From: an uncultured bacterium
GTDB lineage: Bacteria; Pseudomonadota; Gammaproteobacteria; Burkholderiales; Burkholderiaceae_C
Length of the DNA stretch: 37,753 nucleotides
Assembly: GCA_903928495.1 (NCBI GenBank)
Contig: CAIYQZ010000016.1
Span: forward strand, 1 to 37,753
Reading direction: 5' to 3'
How positions within the stretch are numbered: position 1 is the stretch's first letter; every line of letters begins with the position of its first letter. The notes beneath the pieces were generated by a model, which saw only the letters and a program-made list of their open reading frames with translations, did not search any database and had not been told where the DNA came from. The position numbers were made by a program, and so were the translations under genes. Shown piece after piece: positions 25,003-32,965 of this stretch.

Positions 25003-25171
25003 TACTGAAAAACTAGATCTTTATATCCATATGTGTCTATTGCTTTGTCGGTTTGCTGTGGCTACTGCAGGAATTTCCCTCACAGGGGTGGGACAATAGA
25101 AGGTTGTTCAAGCAGTGTGCGCCAGTGGCTGCAGCGGCAGGTTCCCTATCTACATACAGTCGAGTTGAGTC

Positions 25172-27775
25172 GTGAAAAACGAAAACCCCATTTACGCAGG
25201 TGTGAAATCCATGGATGCCTCTTTGTTGGACCGCCTGACGGGTGGTGCATTCACAGCGCCCACCACCAGTGAGCGTTCTGCCCGCATCCGGGAGTGGCTG
25301 GCAACCGACCCCACTCCAGAACAAATGGCCGATGTGTTCCGCGAACTCTCACAGCGAGACAAGGGTGCCGCCAAACCGCTGAAAGAAAAGCTGGACGACA
25401 TCAAGCGCCAGAAAGCGCAGGAATCCGTGGCGGGTGAGTGGGCGACCAGAGCCCAGGCCTTGCTGGGACACGCCAGATTGAATGTGGCCGACGCCATGGC
25501 CTGGCAACGCGATGCAGCCAAGGCAGGCGCTCCTTTGTCCAGAGAGCCTTTGGCAAGTTTGAAAGCCGCCCTGACCGAGCGGGTAAAGGCCATTGAAGAC
25601 TTGCAGCACCGCATACAGGTGGAGCGAGAGTCTGCTGTTCTGCTGGCACAGCGCATCGAAGTGATGTCCACCAAGCCCTTGCATGACTCCACTCAAGTCA
25701 GCGCGGCGCTCGCGCAAGACGTTGTTCAGTGGGGAGAACAAGCTCAGCAACTGGCTGAAGACCCACAGTGGGGCAGCATTGACCCCCGGTTTGCGCCCAT
25801 GCTGGACACGTCCCGCGCGCAACTCAACCTCGTGTGGCAGGCTTTTGATGCAGCCCTTCAACAGGCCGTTGCGGCGATGACTGATGCTGCGGCGCAGTTG
25901 CCTGCTGTGCCGGTGTGGGCTGACGAGATCCGCAAGCACCGAGGGGAAGCCCTGCCCGAGAAAAGCCAGCCTGCGTTGAGCGAAGACGAGATGGGTGCGC
26001 TGCGCGAAAAAGCGGGGCAGGTGGTTGGTCAGACCGCCCAGAAGCTGGCAGACGCATTGGCTCAGGGTCAGGGCAAAGCCATTCCCAAGGCAGCGACCGA
26101 ACTGCGCCACGCACTCAAGGAACACGGACGCTGGCTGCCCGCAGCGCTGGACGGTCAGGCACAAAGCCTGTTGGCGCAGGCTGGCGACCTGGAGGGGTGG
26201 CAGCGCTGGAGGGCCGATCAGATTCGCCAGGAACTCGTGGGCAAGGCCGAGGCCTTGTTGGCTGTGCCTGAAGACCAGCGCTTGGGCGGGCGAAAAATGC
26301 AGGAAACACTGCGTGCTCTGCGTGAGAGCTGGAAGCAGACTGATCAGGGGGGCGCGCCCAACCATGGCTTGTGGAAGCGCTTTGATGAAGCTTGCACACA
26401 GGCGCACAAGGTGGTGGAGCTATGGCTGGAGCACATCAAGGCAGAGGCTGCCGCGCACCGGGCCCAGCGCCTGGCACTCATCGAAGAACTGAAGGCCTGG
26501 ACGGCGGGCCACCAGAGCAACACCGATTGGAAGGCACAAGCCCGTGATTTGCACCGCTTTGCCGATGCGTGGCGCAACGGGGGGCATTTGGGCGAGAAGC
26601 AATTTGCCGAATTACAACCGCTGTGGAAAGCTGCCCAAACGGCGGCTCGCTCTGCGCTGGAGCAAGCGCAAGCCGACAACCTGGCCCAGCGCAAGGCGCT
26701 GATTGCGCAAGCCGAAGCATTGGGTGCTGCAGATGTGCTGCGCATGGACGCTGTGCGGGCCATTCAGCAAGAGTGGCAACACTTGGCGCAAGCGGTTCCG
26801 CTGGACCGCAAACTGGAGCAAAAGCTCTGGGATGCCTTCCGCCAACCCATCGACGCTGCTTTCCAGCGCAAGGATGCGGCACGTGAAAAGCAGGCAGCCG
26901 CATTGAGCGAGCACGATCAACGCGTATTGGCGGCCTCGCAGGCCCTGCAGGAAGCGAACGCCAGCGGTGACGCTCAGCGCATCCAACAGGCCATGTCGGC
27001 TTTGCAGCAGGCCATGCACGCTGCTCCCGTGAGCACACCTGCGGCAGCGGCTGAGTCGGCCACACCAGAGGCTGAGGCCAATGTCACTGAAGTCACTACG
27101 CCTGCCGCAACACCCGTGAAGAAGCTGGTCGCCATGCGCGGTGATGACCGCCCCGGCATGAAAAAGGACTTGCCTATCGCCCCCGGTCGGGGCAACCGCC
27201 CAGGCGAACGCCGTGACGGACCCGGTGGGCAGTCGGGTCGACGCGAGGTGGGTGGATTCGAGCAGCGACCCTCCCGGGATGGCCGGGGCTGGGATGCCCC
27301 CCAAGATCGGGGCCCGCGTCTGGGCGACGCAGCTTTCCGGGCGCAGCGCGATGCACTGGAGCATGCCCAGGCAGCGTTGAAGAAGCTTGCTGCTCAGGCG
27401 CACGGGCAGTCGTTGACTCAACTGCTGGACGCGTGGGAACACCGAGATGTGGGGCGCATGCCCACTGCTGCCGAATTGGGACCGAAAGTGAATGCTGCTA
27501 CGCGCCAAGCCTGGCAGCAAGCCCTGGGTGCTGCAGCAGCGGTGACCGACGCCAATGCCTTACTGCGGCTGGAAATGGCCGCAGAGGTTCCCACACCTGC
27601 CGAACACCTGGATGCACGTCGGGCGTTGCAATTGCACATGTTGACCCGCCGAAACGACCCCGCACCGTCACAGACTTGGGGGCAAGATGCCGCCCGTGTG
27701 TTGGCCGGCGCCTGGGATGTCGACAGCAGTCGCCGGGTGCAACAGGCACTGAAAGCCTTGTTGCGCAGGTTCTGA
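25172..27775 (+). CDS. DUF349 repeat protein of unknown function
   Basis: 867 residues if started at GTG 25172; an ATG at 25211 (MDASLLDRLTGG) is an equally reasonable start, and neither has a strong ribosome-binding site. The N-terminal part reads ARIREWLATDPTPEQMADVF, followed by ELSQRDKGAAKPLKEKLD. Most of the chain is predicted helical and rich in Ala, Gln and Trp, with repeated DUF349-like units containing patterns such as WKQTDQGGAPNHGLWKRFDEA and QPLWKAAQTAARSALEQA. Residues about 653-720 form a Gly/Arg/Pro-rich, probably disordered linker (PGRGNRPGERRDGPGG), followed by another helical segment. There is no signal peptide or membrane span, so it is cytoplasmic. The family is widespread but without an established biochemical activity here. 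It converges on lpxH with a 26-base gap. Confidence 0.88.
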   Translation: MKNENPIYAGVKSMDASLLDRLTGGAFTAPTTSERSARIREWLATDPTPEQMADVFRELSQRDKGAAKPLKEKLDDIKRQKAQESVAGEWATRAQALLGHARLNVADAMAWQRDAAKAGAPLSREPLASLKAALTERVKAIEDLQHRIQVERESAVLLAQRIEVMSTKPLHDSTQVSAALAQDVVQWGEQAQQLAEDPQWGSIDPRFAPMLDTSRAQLNLVWQAFDAALQQAVAAMTDAAAQLPAVPVWADEIRKHRGEALPEKSQPALSEDEMGALREKAGQVVGQTAQKLADALAQGQGKAIPKAATELRHALKEHGRWLPAALDGQAQSLLAQAGDLEGWQRWRADQIRQELVGKAEALLAVPEDQRLGGRKMQETLRALRESWKQTDQGGAPNHGLWKRFDEACTQAHKVVELWLEHIKAEAAAHRAQRLALIEELKAWTAGHQSNTDWKAQARDLHRFADAWRNGGHLGEKQFAELQPLWKAAQTAARSALEQAQADNLAQRKALIAQAEALGAADVLRMDAVRAIQQEWQHLAQAVPLDRKLEQKLWDAFRQPIDAAFQRKDAAREKQAAALSEHDQRVLAASQALQEANASGDAQRIQQAMSALQQAMHAAPVSTPAAAAESATPEAEANVTEVTTPAATPVKKLVAMRGDDRPGMKKDLPIAPGRGNRPGERRDGPGGQSGRREVGGFEQRPSRDGRGWDAPQDRGPRLGDAAFRAQRDALEHAQAALKKLAAQAHGQSLTQLLDAWEHRDVGRMPTAAELGPKVNAATRQAWQQALGAAAAVTDANALLRLEMAAEVPTPAEHLDARRALQLHMLTRRNDPAPSQTWGQDAARVLAGAWDVDSSRRVQQALKALLRRF

Positions 27776-27801
27776 AAAAAAGAGCTACGAAACCAATACC
27801 A

Positions 27802-28605
27802 TCAAGCGGTAGAGGCACTTTCTGTGCTTATTCTCTGATGGTGTGAGGGGGCGTTGCCCTCTCCGGCTTTCCAGCGGAACACCTGTAGCCTCGGTGGATT
27901 GCTCTGCGCATCCCAGTCACTCAGCACGTGGCGCAGGGCGCCCCCTTCGAGGCGGTGGGTCCCTGGCATGTGGGTATGGCCGTGAACCATGTGGCTGGCT
28001 TGATGGTTGGCCAAGAGTTCATTCGCTGCCTGAGCATCGACATCGGCCCACTGGGTTTGGGTGCCTTTGCGCTGGTCGCTGTTTTGCCTGAGTTGGCGTG
28101 CCACCGCGAGGCGCTGTGTGAGTGGTTGCGCCAGGAAATCGGCTTGCCATTCGGGTGATCGCACTTCGTGGCGGAACCGCAGGTAGTCGGTATCGGCCAA
28201 GCACAAGGCGTCCCCGTGGCTGAGCAACCAGCGCTCGGTGCCCAATGTCAGCACGGCGGGGTCAGCCAGGCCCTGCATACCGGTGCGCATCAGCAACTGT
28301 TGTCCTGCGAGAAAGTCGCGATTGCCGCACATGAAATACACCGGAAACCGCTGGGTGGCAGCAGCCAGTGCTTGCACGCAGGCCAAAGGGAAGGCAGATA
28401 CAGCCACCGGTGCATCCAGCACGTCGTCACCTACCCACACCTCGAACAAGTCGCCCAGAATGAACAGTGCATCGCAAGCGGTGTTTGCCAGGTAGGTGCG
28501 CCACGCATCGAAGGTGGCTGGTTCTGCAGCCTGCAAGTGCAGGTCAGAGATGAAATCCACCGTGCGCCAGTGAGGCGGTGCCTGAACAGCGTTCAGCAGG
28601 CGCAT
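27802..28605 (-). CDS. lpxH: UDP-2,3-diacylglucosamine diphosphatase
   Basis: 267 residues of the calcineurin-like metallophosphoesterase family. All metal-site blocks are present: FISDLHL (D21, H23), FILGDLFEVWVGDD (D52), YFMCGNRDFLAG (N95), LLSHGDALC and MVHGHTHMPG. LpxH hydrolyses UDP-2,3-diacylglucosamine to lipid X and UMP, the fourth step of lipid A synthesis, at the inner face of the inner membrane. The N-terminus is a little longer than in E. coli and the C-terminus carries about 15 extra polar residues. It is 12 bases after ppiB and the last gene of the TPR-LDT-ppiA-ppiB-lpxH string. Confidence 0.95.
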   Translation of the reverse strand: MRLLNAVQAPPHWRTVDFISDLHLQAAEPATFDAWRTYLANTACDALFILGDLFEVWVGDDVLDAPVAVSAFPLACVQALAAATQRFPVYFMCGNRDFLAGQQLLMRTGMQGLADPAVLTLGTERWLLSHGDALCLADTDYLRFRHEVRSPEWQADFLAQPLTQRLAVARQLRQNSDQRKGTQTQWADVDAQAANELLANHQASHMVHGHTHMPGTHRLEGGALRHVLSDWDAQSNPPRLQVFRWKAGEGNAPSHHQRISTESASTA

Positions 28606-28617
28606 GGCGTGAGCGCG

Positions 28618-29124
28618 TCAGAGGGCGACAGCTTTTTCAATCACCACATCGGTTTTGGGCACGTTTTCATGGAAGCCGCTGCGGCCTGTGGGCACTTTGC
28701 GGATGGCGTCCACCACTTCGGTTCCCTTGACCACTTTGCCAAACACGGCATAGCCCCAACCGCTGCCAGTGGGGGACGTGTGGTTCAAGAAACCGTTGTC
28801 AGTCACGTTGATGAAGAACTGCGCCGTGGCAGAGTGCGGGTCGTTGGTTCGAGCCATGGCAACGGTGTAGTTGTCGTTCTTCAGGCCGTTGTTGGCTTCG
28901 TTGGTGATGGGGGAATCGCAACTCTTTTGCTTCATGCCGGGCTCAAACCCGCCGCCCTGGACCATGAAGCCGTCCATCACACGGTGGAAGATGGTGTTGT
29001 TGTAGTGACCCTTGGCAACATATGCCAGGAAGTTCTCCACCGACTTGGGTGCTTTGTCTGCGTTCAACTCCAGCGTGATCACTCCGTGACCGGCAATGTG
29101 CAATTCAACTTGGGGGTGGCTCAT
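28618..29124 (-). CDS. ppiB: Cytoplasmic cyclophilin-type peptidyl-prolyl isomerase
   Basis: 168 residues without a signal peptide, so cytoplasmic. Cyclophilin core: [20 protein letters not shown], the catalytic-arginine block [40 protein letters not shown], and [18 protein letters not shown]. It catalyses cis-trans isomerisation of prolyl bonds during protein folding. It begins three bases after the stop of the periplasmic paralogue, a tandem duplication common in Betaproteobacteria, and is followed by lpxH. Confidence 0.95.
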   Translation of the reverse strand: MSHPQVELHIAGHGVITLELNADKAPKSVENFLAYVAKGHYNNTIFHRVMDGFMVQGGGFEPGMKQKSCDSPITNEANNGLKNDNYTVAMARTNDPHSATAQFFINVTDNGFLNHTSPTGSGWGYAVFGKVVKGTEVVDAIRKVPTGRSGFHENVPKTDVVIEKAVAL

Positions 29125-29127
29125 GGT

Positions 29128-29736
29128 TCAGTTCTCCAGGGTGGCTTTGTTGATGATGATGGGGGTTTTCGGAACGTCTGACGGGAACGGGCCGCCTGCA
29201 CCCGTGGGGGAGGCTTTGATTTTGTTGACCACATCCATGCCCGACACCACTTTTCCGAACACGGTGTAGCCCCAGCTCTGCGCGCTGGGGTCCAAGAACG
29301 CGTTGTCTTTGACGTTGATGAAAAATTGGGCAGTTGCAGACTGCGGGTCGTTGGTACGGGCCATGGCCACTGTGCCCACTACATTGCGCAAGCCGCCGCT
29401 GGCCAATGCTTCCCGTCCTTCATGTGCGACCGGTGCGCGGGTTTTCTTCTGCGCAAAGCTGCCATCGAACCCGCCGCCTTGGATCATGAAGTTGTCGATC
29501 ACGCGGTGAAAAATGGTGCCGTCATAGTGCTGGTCTTTGACGTATTGCACAAAATTGGCCACTGTTTTGGGGGCATGTTCCGGGTAGAGCTCCAACACAA
29601 TGTCACCAGACGACGTTGCCAGCTTCACGCGGACCGGGCCTGCAGCCATGGCAGGTGCAACAGACGTGACGGCCAAAACGGCACACAGCAGGGAGCCGAA
29701 CAATGAGCGGCGGTAGTGAGAAAACGATGTCTTCAA
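29128..29736 (-). CDS. ppiA: Periplasmic cyclophilin-type peptidyl-prolyl isomerase
   Basis: 202 residues from a TTG start at 29736, chosen because AGGAG lies seven bases upstream and no ATG or GTG fits before the signal peptide. The signal peptide is about residues 1-33 (HYRRSLFGSLLCAVLAVTSV, then APAMA). The cyclophilin domain follows: [60 protein letters not shown] and GYTVFGKVVSGMDVVNKI. It folds envelope proteins in the periplasm. It is paralogous to the adjacent ppiB and lies 41 bases after the L,D-transpeptidase gene. Confidence 0.92.
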   Translation of the reverse strand: MKTSFSHYRRSLFGSLLCAVLAVTSVAPAMAAGPVRVKLATSSGDIVLELYPEHAPKTVANFVQYVKDQHYDGTIFHRVIDNFMIQGGGFDGSFAQKKTRAPVAHEGREALASGGLRNVVGTVAMARTNDPQSATAQFFINVKDNAFLDPSAQSWGYTVFGKVVSGMDVVNKIKASPTGAGGPFPSDVPKTPIIINKATLEN

Positions 29737-29777
29737 GAGGTGGCTCCTGTCGGTTGGGTTGGGGGGGATTAGGGGGG

Positions 29778-31613
29778 TCAACGCCCACCCACGTTTTCCT
29801 GGCTGATCAGCCATTTGTCGCCGCGTTTGACCATTTTCAGCGTCTTGCGGCTTGAAACGGCCAATTGGTCTGCTTTGTAGCTTTGGACGAACGTCACCGT
29901 GGCGTTGTTGCCATCCACCTGGACCTTCATTTGAGACAGTGTGACCGTGATTTTGTTCTTGGACACGATCCGGTTCAGCCGTTCCTGCTCCCAGGCTTTG
30001 CGGCTGAGTCCGCCAGGTGGTGCGAACGACGGAGCGTAAGCGCCCAGGTACTGAGCGACGTTTTTCTGGCTCCAGGCGCGGGCCCATGCCGCGACGGCCT
30101 GTCGAACCTGTTGTGTTTGAGCGGCAGAGGGTGAGGATGCGATGGAAGCTGGGCTGTCCACATCCGTCTTGGTCGTTCGATCCGGCGCTGACTGAACGGA
30201 TGACGCCACAGCAGGCGGTGCAGTTGCAGGACGCTTGGGCAGGTTGCCGGCGTTGCCTGCCATCACGGTGTCTTGCAGCAGGCGCCAGCCTTCCGGGTGT
30301 TGAGACCAGTATTGCCGCCTGACCACGCCTGTGGGCTGGCCGTTGGCTGTCTCCTCGAAGGTTGCCACCATGCTGGTGTTTGGGTCTTGCCATTTCAACA
30401 ACGACAGGTTGGCGACCCCCAGTTGTGTTGCCGAATGCACCAGCAATTCCGAACCATTGGTTTTGTGTGCGAAACCTGTCCGGGTGAGTGCTGTACGGTC
30501 AAACAACTGAGCGAACTCATCGGGCGTGGCTTGGCTGCGTGCCGTTTGCCAGGACATCAGCACTTGGTTGAACGCGGAGGTGTCTTGGGCCAACGCTGCA
30601 GCAGGCACCCATTGCAATTGCTCGGCGATGATGACCGGCGTTGTGCGTGGTTCAACCAGCTTCAACAGCTTATCCATGTCGGGGTTCGAGAGCACAACGC
30701 AACCATCAGACGCCAGTGGTGCCCTGACATATTGCTCGGGTGGGCTGCCATGAAGCCATATTCCGCTACCGGTCCGTCCCCGTTGAACGTCAAAGGCATT
30801 GGGGTAATTGATGGGCAGTGCACCTGCGCCATAGAACTCTGGCAACGACTTTTTGTCGCGCACCGAGGTGATGTAGTACGCCCCCAGGGGCGTGCGTCCA
30901 TCGCCCTCCAACCGCTTGTTGATGCCGGATTTGCCCACGGAAATGAAGAAATCCCCGATCAATTGCAGGTTCGGGGGGGCTGGGGTGGATGTGCTGCCGG
31001 TGCTGCGCGCGAGGTTTTCAAAGAGGTACAGCCGCGAGCGAGACGCATCCACGGCAATGGCGTGGCGGCTTTGCGCTGCCAATGCAAGGAATTGGTGAGG
31101 CACATGTCCCTCGGGGGGGCGCTCGCGAAGGGCTGACAGCCGCATTTGGGTTTCGGTTCGGAGCGCGGCAAGACGCGTGGATGCAGCGTCCGTCTGTGCA
31201 GCGGATGGAACGCCTACCGCTGCGTTGGGCTGGTAACGCAACTTGAGCAGGTCGGCCCTGACCAAATGCGCCAGGTGAAAATTGGGTTGGTCCCGAGTCA
31301 ACGCCTCCACTTGCTGCAGGGCTTGCTGCAGTTGCCCTTTTTCGATCAGTGAAAACACTTCCACCAGGCGTGTTTCGGCATTGCCTTTTGGCAAACGGCC
31401 AGATGCCAGGATGTTCCCCGCAGAGGTCTCCGAACCCACAGTGGGAGGAGCATCGTTCGACAAGATGGGCAAACTTTGCCGGGCAGGCGTCGCTGCCGCA
31501 GTTGCTGTGGGTGCCGGTTTTCCCGACCAAGGCGCAGTTCCTCGGGTGGCAAGCGCAACTCCGGCAGCAATAACCAACGCAAACGCTGTCCATAAAAAAA
31601 ATCGGCGTGTCAA
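29778..31613 (-). CDS. L,D-transpeptidase (YkuD) with tandem NTF2-like domains
   Basis: 611 residues. Order of parts: membrane anchor (about 5-23), low-complexity linker, a TPR-like helical stretch (78-125), the YkuD catalytic domain (about 184-332) with H288 in GIWLHGSPPE and catalytic C305 in LASDGCVVLSN, a first NTF2-like domain (about 346-451), a linker, and a second NTF2-like domain (about 503-609). The enzyme should form or edit L,D-crosslinks, or attach proteins to peptidoglycan, in the periplasm; this layout resembles the Cds6-type L,D-transpeptidases. The last domain is about half identical, without gaps, to the C-terminus of the adjacent TPR protein. The only workable start is TTG 31613, without a Shine-Dalgarno sequence, followed at codon 5 by eight consecutive U in the mRNA. 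Confidence 0.88.
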   Translation of the reverse strand: MTRRFFLWTAFALVIAAGVALATRGTAPWSGKPAPTATAAATPARQSLPILSNDAPPTVGSETSAGNILASGRLPKGNAETRLVEVFSLIEKGQLQQALQQVEALTRDQPNFHLAHLVRADLLKLRYQPNAAVGVPSAAQTDAASTRLAALRTETQMRLSALRERPPEGHVPHQFLALAAQSRHAIAVDASRSRLYLFENLARSTGSTSTPAPPNLQLIGDFFISVGKSGINKRLEGDGRTPLGAYYITSVRDKKSLPEFYGAGALPINYPNAFDVQRGRTGSGIWLHGSPPEQYVRAPLASDGCVVLSNPDMDKLLKLVEPRTTPVIIAEQLQWVPAAALAQDTSAFNQVLMSWQTARSQATPDEFAQLFDRTALTRTGFAHKTNGSELLVHSATQLGVANLSLLKWQDPNTSMVATFEETANGQPTGVVRRQYWSQHPEGWRLLQDTVMAGNAGNLPKRPATAPPAVASSVQSAPDRTTKTDVDSPASIASSPSAAQTQQVRQAVAAWARAWSQKNVAQYLGAYAPSFAPPGGLSRKAWEQERLNRIVSKNKITVTLSQMKVQVDGNNATVTFVQSYKADQLAVSSRKTLKMVKRGDKWLISQENVGGR

Positions 31614-31640
31614 AGCAAAGCGGTCACAAGGGAGTCAGGG

Positions 31641-31681
31641 CCCGTGCTACGGACGCTGCCCGAAGGGCAACTTCGCACGGG
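31641..31681 (-). repeat. Two-tier hairpin between the TPR and L,D-transpeptidase genes
   Basis: CCCGTGC (31641-31647) pairs perfectly with GCACGGG (31675-31681), and TGCCC (31657-31661) with GGGCA (31665-31669) forms an inner stem with a GAA loop on the plus strand. It fills about half of the 89-base gap and is not followed by a U-run on the minus strand, so it does not look like a simple terminator. It could protect the upstream mRNA segment, attenuate the downstream gene, or control the weak TTG start 28 bases further on. Confidence 0.5.
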
Positions 31682-31702
31682 TCGTTTGGGTGCAAAAGCA
31701 GG

Positions 31703-32713
31703 TCAGCCGCCAGAGCTTTCGCGTGTGATGAGCCACCGCCCACTTTGGCGCACCATGTCCAGCGTTTTGCGACTGTTTGCCACCAGTGCTCCTGCCTTGT
31801 AGTTCTGCCTAAAGCTCACCGTTGCCTTGCCGTCGGACATCTTCACGTCGAAGTCGGACACATCCACACTGATAGAACGTTTGGAAACGATGCGATCCCT
31901 CCGCTCGCCTTCCCAGGCTTTGCGTGACTGTTGACCCGGTGGGTCGAATTTGTCGCTGTATGCCCCGAGGTAACTGCCCATGTCTTTGCTGGCCCAGGCC
32001 TTGGCCCACGCCTGCACGGAAGCAACAACCTCCTGGCTTCCGTCCTGCATGGCTGCCGGGCTGGGTGTCGCAGCAGCGGGGGCAGCCATTGCTGGGGTAT
32101 GGCTGGCTTTGGCCCCAGGTGCTGCGGCCGTTGACGGGGCAGGTGTGGCACTGGCGACAGGCTTACCAGCCCGGCCTTCCGGCGCAAACAGATTGCGAAT
32201 CAGTGCCAACTTGGGAGGCACGCCGGCGTTGGAGCCATCAAGTTGCAACGCCTTGCTGTAAGCCTGGCTTGCCAGCTTGGCGTACACATCGCCCAGGTTT
32301 TCATGAGCGGTTGCATAGCTGGGATTGGTGCGGATCGCCATTTCAAGCGCGACGCGTGCTTTGTCGAACTGGCTTTGCCCGGCGTACAGAACAGCCAGAT
32401 TGTTGTAAGGCTCCGGCAGTTCAGGGTACTCTTCCGTGAGTTTGACGAACGTGGCGATGGCTTCGTTGGACTTGCCCGTTTCAGCCAGTATCACGCCTTT
32501 GAGGAAGCGCATTTGGGGGTCACGCGGCTTGCCGACCAGAAATTGGTCAACCTTGGCCATGGCCTCGGTGGGCTGACCGCTTTTGAGCAACTTGTTCACA
32601 TCGGCGTAATCGTCGGCCCATGCGGCTGGGGACACCAGGGCTGCCACCAAAAGCCCCAAGGCTATGAATGTCTGGGTGGGGCGCAAGCGCTTGAAGCAAA
32701 CGGTGTTCGGCAT
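31703..32713 (-). CDS. Exported TPR protein with C-terminal NTF2-like domain
   Basis: 336 residues from ATG 32713. The signal peptide covers about residues 1-33 (TQTFIALGLLVAALVSPAAWA). Three to four TPR units follow (about 35-165): KSGQPTEAMAKVDQFLVGKP, LKGVILAETGKSNEAIATF, YNNLAVLYAGQSQFDKARVA and HENLGDVYAKLASQAYSKAL. After an Ala/Pro-rich linker (180-222) comes an NTF2-like domain (228-334) paralogous to the last domain of the L,D-transpeptidase encoded just downstream. Shared segments include YLGAY, SRKAWE, RIVSK and SRKTL. It probably acts in the periplasm, perhaps as a scaffold for the wall enzyme. No strong ribosome-binding site is visible. Confidence 0.88.
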   Translation of the reverse strand: MPNTVCFKRLRPTQTFIALGLLVAALVSPAAWADDYADVNKLLKSGQPTEAMAKVDQFLVGKPRDPQMRFLKGVILAETGKSNEAIATFVKLTEEYPELPEPYNNLAVLYAGQSQFDKARVALEMAIRTNPSYATAHENLGDVYAKLASQAYSKALQLDGSNAGVPPKLALIRNLFAPEGRAGKPVASATPAPSTAAAPGAKASHTPAMAAPAAATPSPAAMQDGSQEVVASVQAWAKAWASKDMGSYLGAYSDKFDPPGQQSRKAWEGERRDRIVSKRSISVDVSDFDVKMSDGKATVSFRQNYKAGALVANSRKTLDMVRQSGRWLITRESSGG

Positions 32714-32965
32714 GAAAGTGGTTGCGGTGTGTGTCAACAAATTTCCGACCCCCCGATGCACACAATGCAACCGGGGGTTGGTACGTCGCAATCAGGCCGT
32801 TTCGCGCCAGTTTGCGTGTGAAAACCATTGTATCTGAGGGCTTTGCCATCCACGCCCGTTGAGCGGGCGGGGGTGCCAGTGTTGCATACTGCCGCGCTTT
32901 GGCAATGCTCTCGCCGCTAAGTTCCCCAACTGCCGCGAGGGGTGTCTTTTTTCACCTATTTCTGT

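Larger units (their letters stand above)
24840..25171. other. Divergent intergenic region between the lytic transglycosylase and DUF349 genes
   Basis: 332 bases without a gene. The central part (24980-25060) is AT-rich compared with the surroundings. It contains a minus-strand promoter (24974-25002) and a 12-base palindrome (24946-24957). It also holds a short hairpin GTGCCC-TGG-GGGCAC (24909-24923) and two imperfect tandem copies of GTTCGGCG followed by TGAC or GTGA (24885-24908). The last three would be transcribed in the leader of the transglycosylase. For the plus-strand gene I see only a weak -10-like GACAAT at 25092-25097. Confidence 0.6.

Noticed and set aside
25349-26407. 352-codon open frame antisense to the DUF349 gene
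   Set aside because: No domain or start signal; explained by codon bias of the sense gene.
27776-27801. Terminator between the convergent DUF349 and lpxH genes
   Set aside because: The gap has an A-run but no stem that would form an intrinsic terminator.
29737-30393. Long N-terminal extension of the ppiA frame
   Set aside because: It runs through the L,D-transpeptidase gene in another frame and has shadow composition; the TTG at 29736 with AGGAG gives a proper signal peptide.
32853-32869. CGCCCG-TTGAG-CGGGCG hairpin as a terminator in the cysS/TPR divergent region
   Set aside because: No U-tract on either strand and no transcript expected to end there; likely a chance GC-rich repeat.
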